Positions 1 through 4,566 of a DNA stretch of 5,816 bases are shown piece after piece. The stretch comes from Microcoleaceae cyanobacterium UBA11344 (GTDB lineage: Bacteria > Cyanobacteriota > Cyanobacteriia > Cyanobacteriales > Microcoleaceae): NCBI GenBank assembly GCA_003483675.1, contig DMYK01000462.1:955-6770 (forward strand), written 5' to 3'. The notes below the pieces were generated by a model. The model made no database searches. It was not told where the DNA came from and saw nothing but the letters and a program-made list of their open reading frames with translations. Position 1 is the stretch's first letter. The number at the start of each line of letters is the position of its first letter. A program made the position numbers and the translations under genes.

Positions 1-903
1 CTTTGACACCCGCACTACTTGCATTATTGGCCGCGCTAAAGATTGCTATCCCAATATTCCCGATGATGAGAAACACCGCACCATCTCCCGCTATCACCGT
101 TTGCTAGATATCAATCCTCCTGATATCCGGGTGCGCGATTTTGGTAGTAAGAATGGTACTTTTGTTAACAACCAAAAATCGGTCAGCGAGAAGCACATCA
201 ATCTCCCGAAGCAGTGGATCAAATTCAATTCCCAGAATACGACTTGCAGGTCGGAGATGAATTTACACTCAGTGATACTTCTTTTCGAGTTGGCGTTGCC
301 CTTGACCCGGAAAATGCCAAAACTATCCAACGCTAAACACCCCCTACTATTCCCTCAAATCAAGCGAATCTGTGGGAAATGCTGCAAGCTTTTCTGTTCA
401 AAGCTGTGGCGAATGAAAGCAAGATTGGAGTTCTGGGTGATTATGTTTTGCTGAAGGAGTTGGGTAAGGGTGGTTTTAGTTTGGTTTATTTGGCGCGACA
501 CAAACTAACTAATGAAAAATTCGCCCTGAAAGTGATGTTACCAAATGTGGCGGCGAATCAGCGGGCCGTGAGTTGGTTTTTGCGGGAGGTTGATCATACT
601 AAATGTTTGAAGCATCCGAATGCGGTAGGATTTAAAGAGTCTGGTTATGCTGATGAAACTTTCTTTTTTACGATGGAATACTGCGAGGGCGGTAGTGTTG
701 TGGATTTGATGGCAAAACGCGGTGTCAGCACTCCGCCGATTGGTGAGGCTGTGGCTATTATTCTGCAAGTTTTAGATGGTTTGATTTATACGCATAATGT
801 GGAAATTCCGACAGCGATCGATCGCGCTTTAATTGACAATCCTGAAATTTATTATAAAAGTGCGGCGGAATTTAAACAATCGCTATTAAATAGTATATCA
901 TAA
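1..903 (+). pseudogene. FHA-domain serine/threonine protein kinase gene, decayed, 5' end outside the window
   Basis: An intact relative would be a cytoplasmic signalling protein whose FHA domain binds phosphothreonine and whose kinase domain phosphorylates Ser/Thr. From base 2 the frame shows FHA hallmarks: IIGRAKDC (GR at 29-34), SRYH (86-97, the conserved Ser and His) and NGTFVN (152-169). The frame is lost at a run of five A (174-178). Adding one A restores QKIGQREA and carries the FHA domain on through VGDEFTLSDTSFRVGV to about base 300. In this restored frame a TAA at 334-336 interrupts the linker. After it the same frame reads through linker-like sequence into a kinase N-lobe (FALK lysine, REV glutamate, MEYCEGGS hinge), then jumps from THNVEIP to AIDRALIDNPEIYY, the last helices of the fold. 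HRDLKPxN, DFG and APE are missing. Three separate lesions argue for a pseudogene rather than a sequencing error. That FHA and kinase were once one protein is inferred from frame continuity and from my recollection of the family. Confidence 0.85.
379..903 (+). pseudogene. Residual open frame of the broken kinase: N-lobe joined to the C-terminal helix, no active site
   Basis: This is the longest uninterrupted piece of the decayed kinase gene, 174 codons. Residues 19-50 carry the glycine-rich loop and strand with LGKGGFSLVYLA (the third loop glycine is Ser) and FALK, where Lys51 would be the ATP-anchoring lysine. Glu70 in FLREV would be the helix C partner. Residues 98-106 (TMEYCEGGS) are the hinge, and 124-140 (AVAIILQVLDGLIYTHN) is helix E. 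After Pro144 the next residues belong to the end of the kinase fold (AIDRALIDNPEIYYKSAAEF), so the catalytic loop, metal-binding DFG and activation segment have been deleted. No kinase activity is possible from this frame. The ATG at 379 lacks a clear Shine-Dalgarno and lies in linker-like sequence, so it is probably an internal codon of the old gene. A short ATP-binding pseudokinase fragment could still be made, but nothing in the sequence shows that it is. Confidence 0.7.
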
Positions 904-969
904 TTGATTTCAAATTTGACACTGTAACTTGTATCTTGCAAGAGGTAGATTGAGATTTACAGTTGGGTG

Positions 970-1026
970 GGGGTGGGTTTATGAGATTATTGGTCTTAGG
1001 CTGAGATTTTGGGTAAAACCCGCCCC
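970..1026. repeat. Imperfect inverted repeat, GGGGTGGGTTT / AAACCCGCCCC
   Basis: Bases 970-980 (GGGGTGGGTTT) pair with 1016-1026 (AAACCCGCCCC) over 11 positions with a single T-G wobble, enclosing about 35 bases. The right arm, ending in CCCGCCCCTACA, resembles the GTAGGGGCGGGTTT intergenic motif that I recall being scattered through Oscillatoria-like genomes; this is from memory and was not checked. It lies 66 bases beyond the end of the broken kinase gene. There is no T-run after either arm, so it is not a classical intrinsic terminator. It is more likely a decayed copy of a dispersed palindromic repeat. Confidence 0.45.
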
Positions 1027-1267
1027 TACATAATGTTGCGAAAGCTGAGAATTCGATCGACTCGATCGCCCTTTTTGACAAAACTCCCCAATTGCACTCG
1101 CCCTTGAATCATCCCGCCACCACGCGCGTAATATTTTCTCACCGAAGTTTTCCCCCAAATCCTTGGCTCAGCGAAAGCCGATCGCCCGAAGCAAGCTGCA
1201 CCACTAACCACTCAAATTTGCCATATGTCTTGATGTCATATAGAATGAATTTAGCCGATCGTCGGAT
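1026..1267 (-). pseudogene. Possible minus-strand gene remnant, unrecognised, in two frames
   Basis: Two overlapping minus-strand stretches look more protein-like than the surrounding DNA. One, open from 1267 down to a TGA at 1139-1141, reads YDIKTYGKFEWLVVQLASGD and onward, without an ATG start. The other runs from an ATG at 1211 down to a TAG at 1026-1028 (61 codons). It includes MIQGRVQLGSFVKKGDRV, whose GxV..G..VKKGDRV pattern is reminiscent of biotinyl/lipoyl-like beta domains. A single frameshift near 1140-1165 would join them. I do not recognise a family. The match to lipoyl-type sequence is a loose pattern, not an assignment. It could equally be chance coding-like sequence. Confidence 0.22.
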
Positions 1268-1391
1268 TTAGGTGAAAAACCTTGATAGTATGTTGCCTCT
1301 ATAGGAATAAGTAGGTTCTACATTATCAAAGCAAATAATCAGATCGGTTAATTGCTGTCAGCGAGAACCAAGCTGAACGCAAAAATATAAG

Positions 1392-1415
1392 TGCTTGTAG
1401 AGATTTCTACGAGCA
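1392..1415. other. Compact hairpin (10-bp stem, GATT loop) upstream of the helicase gene
   Basis: TGCTTGTAGA pairs with TCTACGAGCA across a four-base loop, with one T-G wobble in the stem. Weaker flanking complementarities could stack outside it: CCAA 1368-1371 with TTGG 1416-1419, and ATCAG 1338-1342 with CTGAT 1420-1424. No T-run follows. It could be part of a structured 5' leader, a small RNA or a protein-binding inverted repeat. It matches no riboswitch or known cyanobacterial small RNA that I can name. The core hairpin is directly visible; the larger fold is inference. Confidence 0.4.
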
Positions 1416-1460
1416 TTGGCTGATACCCCTAGGCTCAGAACATATCTCGGCTTATATATT

Positions 1461-1480
1461 TGTTAGCAAATGTTAGCAAA
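1461..1480. repeat. Perfect tandem 10-mer, TGTTAGCAAA x2
   Basis: Two adjacent identical copies of TGTTAGCAAA lie about 95 bases before the helicase start, and the second runs into a stretch of seven A in total. A ten-base period places both copies on the same face of the helix, which would suit a pair of protein-binding half sites. It may also be simple local slippage. Nothing else identifies a regulator. Confidence 0.5.
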
Positions 1481-1534
1481 AAAAGTATCGGTTTAAAATC
1501 AATACAGTCCTCTGCTACCTTGCTGTAAGCAAGA

Positions 1535-1565
1535 TTGAAGCATACCTACTCTGCAACCTTATAAT
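1535..1565 (+). promoter_or_regulatory. Candidate promoter of the helicase gene (TTGAAG-19-TATAAT)
   Basis: A perfect TATAAT at 1560-1565 is preceded by TTGAAG at 1535-1540, a 4/6 match to TTGACA, with a 19-base spacer that is slightly longer than ideal. The TATAAT ends only seven bases before the GTG start codon at 1573. Initiation at the usual distance would therefore begin at or within a base or two of the start codon. Either this promoter makes a leaderless message or the real promoter lies further upstream and the TATAAT is incidental. Confidence 0.4.
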
Positions 1566-1572
1566 AATTCTT

Positions 1573-4311
1573 GTGCCAGATAAATCCCAGAACCGCCCAG
1601 AGCTGGATCTGAAGACCATATTCCCATTCGAGCTAGATAACTTTCAAAGAGAGGCGATCGCCGCCCTCGATGCAGGCAAATCCGTTGTCGTGTGCGCCCC
1701 CACAGGCTCCGGGAAAACCTTAATCGGCGAATACGCCATCCATCAAGCACTCGCGCGGGGCCGTCGCGTCTTCTACACCACTCCCCTCAAAGCTCTATCC
1801 AACCAAAAGCTGCGCGACTTCCGCCAGCAATTTGGGACTGAGATGGTGGGCTTGCTGACGGGCGACATCTCTATTAACCGGGATGCTCCGATTTTGGTGA
1901 TGACTACCGAAATCTTTCGCAATATGCTCTATGGTACGCCGATCGGAGCTGTGGGTGCTTCCCTAACCGGAGTCGAAACAGTAGTTCTCGATGAGTGTCA
2001 CTACATGAACGACAAGCAGCGGGGCACTGTTTGGGAAGAGTCAATTATCTACTGTTCCGGCGCAATTCAATTGCTCGCCCTCTCAGCAACCGTTGCTAAC
2101 AGCGGGCAACTCACGGACTGGATTAACAAAGTCCACGGGCCCACTGAGTTAGTATACTCCGACTTCCGCCCCGTGCCACTGCAATTTCACTTCGCCAATC
2201 AAAAAGGGATATTTCCCCTACTCGATGACAGCGGCCAAAAAGCCAACCTGCGACTCATCCCCAAAAAGAAACAGCAAAAACTAGAAAGAGGTAGTATCCC
2301 AGTTCCCAGTTTGGGCGATGTTTTGTCTCGGTTGGATGAGCGCGATATGCTACCAGCAATCTACTTCATCTTCAGCCGCCGTGGGTGCGATCAAGCAGTA
2401 GCAGATGTCGGGAATTTCTCCCTAGTTAACGAAGCCGAAACCGCCGAACTCAAACGCATTATTGACGACTTTTTACAGCGGAATCCAGAAGCAGAACGCT
2501 TTGGCCAAAAAGAAGCACTTTTAAAAGGCATTGCAGCCCACCACGCAGGCATTTTACCCGCTTGGAAAGGCTTAGTAGAAGAACTCTTCGGCAAAGGTTT
2601 GATTAAAGTCGTATTTGCCACCGAAACCCTAGCCGCCGGGATTAATATGCCCGCCCGCACCACAGTTATTTCCACCCTTTCCAAGCGCACGGACAAGGGA
2701 CACCGACTGCTAAATGCTTCAGAATTCCTCCAAATGGCCGGTAGAGCAGGTCGGCGGGGCATGGACGAGCTGGGGCACGTTGTGGCAGTTCAGACGCGGT
2801 TTGAAGGGGCAAAAGAAGCCTCCTATTTGGCAACAGCAAAAGCCGACCCCCTCGCCAGTCAGTTTACGCCCAGCTACGGGATGGTGCTGAATTTGTTGCA
2901 AACTCACACTCTCGAAGAAGCTCAAGAACTCGTAGAGCGCAGTTTTGGCCAATATCTTTCTACCTTGTACTTGCAGCCGCAGCAAGCGGAAGTAGACCGG
3001 CTGCAAGGGGAATTGGCGGTTTTGGAGGAGTCTCTGGCTGCTGGTGGTGATGTCGCCAACCTGGAAAAACAACTCGCCCATTATGAAAAGTTGCAGGGAA
3101 GACTCAAAGAAGATAAACGCCTGCTGAAAACTTTATTGCAGCAAGCTGAAGAAGCCCGGATTAAGGAGATGTCGGTGGCTGTGGCTTTTGCGGTGCTGGG
3201 AACTATTGTCAGCCTGAAAGGTAAGCACGTTCCTACTGCTAAACGATCGCACACATCTCCCATACCCGCTATACTGGTTGCCAAAATCGCAGGTTCCGGC
3301 CAAGCTCCAAATTTGGTATGTTTGGGCAAAGACAACCGCTGGTATATCGTCGCCATTAGCGATGTGGCAACCCTCCACGCTCAATTACCCCGCTTGCCGG
3401 CAGTAGATACCTTGAACCCGCCACCGGAAATGCCGATGAGACTTGGCCAATGCCGTTTGGGAACCGAGGAAATCCTTTCTATCGCCCAATCAATCCCAGA
3501 ATTGCCGGCACCGGAACCGACTCGCGAGGCGATCGACCAACTACAAAAAATCGCAGCCATAGAAGCTAAGCTAGAAATTCACCCTGTTTTAGAATGGGGC
3601 AATCCCGGTACTTTGCTCAAACGCCAGCGACGCAGGATAGAGTTGCAAAAGGAAATACGCAGATGCTTGTACGACTTAGAAAAGCAGCGAGCCCGCTACT
3701 GGGAAGAATTTATCAACTTAATTGACATTTTGCTCAATTTCGGCTGTTTGGAAAGAGTAGTATCTCTCAATGAGTCGGGAAGTGATACCTCCGACAGATT
3801 AGTTCCTACGGAATTGGGCCAAGCTTGCGCCGCCATTCGTGGCGATAATGAACTCTGGTTGGGTTTGTCCCTGATGTCGGCGGAATTTGACGAACTTGAC
3901 CCCCACCACCTCGCGGCTGCTTGCGCTGCTTTGGTTACGGAAGTTTCTCGGCCCGATAGTTGGACTCACTATTCGCTGTCACCGGAAGTTTTGGCACCTT
4001 TGGATAATCTGCAAAAAGGGCTAAGGCGCAGGCTGTTTCAAGTGCAGTATCGGCATGAGGCGGCTATCCCGATTTGGCTGGAACGAGATATAGTGACTTT
4101 GGTTGAGCAGTGGGCTCTGGGTGTTGAATGGCTGGAATTGGTTAGTCATACGAGTTTGGATGAAGGGGATGTGGTGCGGATTTTGCGCCGGACTTTAGAT
4201 TTCTTGTCTCAGATTCCTCATGTTCCTCATGTTTCTGATTCTTTGCGGAGGAATGCTTGTCGGGCGATGCAGTTAATCGATCGTTTCCCGGTGAATGAAG
4301 CTGCTAGTTGA
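1573..4311 (+). CDS. Ski2/Mtr4-like DSHCT superfamily II RNA helicase
   Basis: This cytoplasmic ATP-dependent helicase is predicted to unwind RNA, probably in RNA turnover or ribosome-related processing by analogy with eukaryotic Ski2 and Mtr4. The motifs are complete and in order over 912 residues: Q-type FPFELDNFQ (17-25), Walker A APTGSGKT (42-49), Ia TTPLKALSNQK (69-79), TGDIS (96-100), DECH box (140-143), SAT (171-173), IV YFIFSRRGCDQA (264-275), V ATETLAAGINMPAR (349-362) and VI QMAGRAGRRGMD (387-398). Residues about 470-530 are charged and helical, matching the arch stalk. Residues 532-620 look beta-rich. From about 735 to the end is a DSHCT-type helical bundle. The length fits what I recall for cyanobacterial members. 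The start is GTG: no in-frame ATG exists until residue 91, and the conserved core begins near residue 11. There is no Shine-Dalgarno. The frame is intact, with one HIP1 site at 1654-1661. The actual RNA substrate cannot be read from sequence. Confidence 0.95.
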   Translation: MPDKSQNRPELDLKTIFPFELDNFQREAIAALDAGKSVVVCAPTGSGKTLIGEYAIHQALARGRRVFYTTPLKALSNQKLRDFRQQFGTEMVGLLTGDISINRDAPILVMTTEIFRNMLYGTPIGAVGASLTGVETVVLDECHYMNDKQRGTVWEESIIYCSGAIQLLALSATVANSGQLTDWINKVHGPTELVYSDFRPVPLQFHFANQKGIFPLLDDSGQKANLRLIPKKKQQKLERGSIPVPSLGDVLSRLDERDMLPAIYFIFSRRGCDQAVADVGNFSLVNEAETAELKRIIDDFLQRNPEAERFGQKEALLKGIAAHHAGILPAWKGLVEELFGKGLIKVVFATETLAAGINMPARTTVISTLSKRTDKGHRLLNASEFLQMAGRAGRRGMDELGHVVAVQTRFEGAKEASYLATAKADPLASQFTPSYGMVLNLLQTHTLEEAQELVERSFGQYLSTLYLQPQQAEVDRLQGELAVLEESLAAGGDVANLEKQLAHYEKLQGRLKEDKRLLKTLLQQAEEARIKEMSVAVAFAVLGTIVSLKGKHVPTAKRSHTSPIPAILVAKIAGSGQAPNLVCLGKDNRWYIVAISDVATLHAQLPRLPAVDTLNPPPEMPMRLGQCRLGTEEILSIAQSIPELPAPEPTREAIDQLQKIAAIEAKLEIHPVLEWGNPGTLLKRQRRRIELQKEIRRCLYDLEKQRARYWEEFINLIDILLNFGCLERVVSLNESGSDTSDRLVPTELGQACAAIRGDNELWLGLSLMSAEFDELDPHHLAAACAALVTEVSRPDSWTHYSLSPEVLAPLDNLQKGLRRRLFQVQYRHEAAIPIWLERDIVTLVEQWALGVEWLELVSHTSLDEGDVVRILRRTLDFLSQIPHVPHVSDSLRRNACRAMQLIDRFPVNEAAS

Positions 4312-4316
4312 AAAAT

Positions 4317-4372
4317 TGTTGATAGTTGACTGTTGACAGTTCACTGTTGACAGTTCACTGTTGACTGTAGTC
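4317..4372. repeat. Heptanucleotide tandem array (STRR type), eight units
   Basis: Starting six bases after the helicase stop codon, eight consecutive heptamers can be read: TGTTGAT, AGTTGAC, TGTTGAC, AGTTCAC, TGTTGAC, AGTTCAC, TGTTGAC, TGTAGTC. The middle part is two exact copies of the 14-mer TGTTGACAGTTCAC (4331-4344 and 4345-4358). Short tandemly repeated heptamers of this kind are a known feature of filamentous cyanobacterial genomes. Each AGTTCAC/TGTTGAC junction contains the small palindrome CAGTTCACTG, so the transcript could fold. Copy number probably varies by slippage. No function is assigned. Confidence 0.85.
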
Positions 4373-4383
4373 CTGGACACATT

Positions 4384-4468
4384 AATAATATCAAATCCGT
4401 TGGTATCGGAATTATTCATCTCTCTCTTCTCTGACTCTGCGCTCTCTGGCGCTGGAGCGGTTTAATCA
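4384..4468. repeat. Hairpin element with pyrimidine-rich tail, probable dispersed intergenic repeat
   Basis: AATAAT (4384-4389) pairs with ATTATT (4411-4416), and inside it TCCG (4396-4399) pairs with CGGA (4407-4410), giving a bulged hairpin. A CT-rich stretch follows, with CTCTCTCTTCTCTGACTC and then CTCTGGCGCTGGAGCGG. This combination resembles intergenic debris I recall as common in filamentous cyanobacteria (the CTCTGCG...CTCTGCGG kind). It is probably an old copy of a dispersed repeat, not a gene. The assignment is from memory and needs a genome search. Confidence 0.4.
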
Positions 4469-4493
4469 TTCAGAAACAAGCGTAAACGATCTA

Positions 4494-4540
4494 ACCTAAT
4501 TATGTCATTCTTCGCTTCACTTAGAATAACATAATTAGGT
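4494..4540. repeat. Large near-perfect palindrome (18-position stem, 11-base loop) before the hydrolase gene
   Basis: Bases 4494-4511 (ACCTAATTATGTCATTCT) are complementary to 4523-4540 at 17 of 18 positions; the only mismatch is C4506 against A4528. The loop is TCGCTTCACTT. The element ends 26 bases before the ATG at 4567, so if transcribed it would sit in the 5' leader. No T-run follows in the plus direction, which makes an ordinary intrinsic terminator unlikely. CTAACC (4491-4496) is also complementary to GGTTAG (4541-4546), giving an alternative base to the stem. It may be a non-autonomous palindromic element, an operator, or a structured leader. Confidence 0.75.
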
Positions 4541-4566
4541 GGTTAGTGCGTAAGTTCAGAATATCA

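Larger units (their letters stand above)
904..1572. other. Gene-poor spacer between the kinase pseudogene and the helicase gene
   Basis: These 669 bases hold no convincing plus-strand gene. In order they contain a weak nested stem (ACTGTAA at 921-927 with TTACAGT at 957-963, enclosing CTTGTA/TGCAAG), the G/C-rich inverted repeat at 970-1026, the possible minus-strand remnant up to about 1267, a compact hairpin at 1392-1415, the tandem 10-mer at 1461-1480, a small CTTGCT-GTA-AGCAAG hairpin at 1519-1533, and the promoter-like elements just before the helicase. From about 1270 onward the sequence becomes AT-rich and carries no coding signal, which fits a regulatory region. Confidence 0.6.

Noticed and set aside
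171..181. Programmed frameshift in the FHA domain
   Set aside because: A five-A run without a slippery heptamer or downstream pseudoknot, together with a downstream in-frame stop and loss of the catalytic core, fits mutation better than regulated recoding.
101..454. Plus-strand open frame of 117 codons beginning MLDINPP
   Set aside because: It begins inside the FHA domain and, after the frameshift at 174-178, reads the wrong frame; its tail (KCCKLFCSKLW...) is not protein-like. It is part of the pseudogene, not a separate gene.
921..963. Terminator after the kinase pseudogene
   Set aside because: The nested stems (ACTGTAA/TTACAGT and CTTGTA/TGCAAG) are short, AT-rich and not followed by a T-run.
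94..1081. Minus-strand open frames opposite the kinase pseudogene and just after it (94-330, 538-768, 872-1081)
   Set aside because: The first two are antisense shadows of recognisable FHA and kinase coding sequence. The third has low-complexity content (NPPPPNCKSQSTSC) over the G-rich inverted repeat and no family features.
1338..1424. tRNA or known riboswitch
   Set aside because: The fold has no T-arm (GGTTCGA-type) sequence, acceptor pairing or CCA context, and no riboswitch core motif that I recognise.
1559..3384. Minus-strand open frames within the helicase gene (1559-1750, 2391-2762, 2719-3081, 3081-3356, 3133-3384)
   Set aside because: All lie opposite conserved helicase motifs in a clearly coding plus strand, and their products show no motifs.
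4317..4372. CRISPR array
   Set aside because: The units are 7 bases, contiguous and without spacers; this is a short tandem repeat array. No cas-like gene is present.
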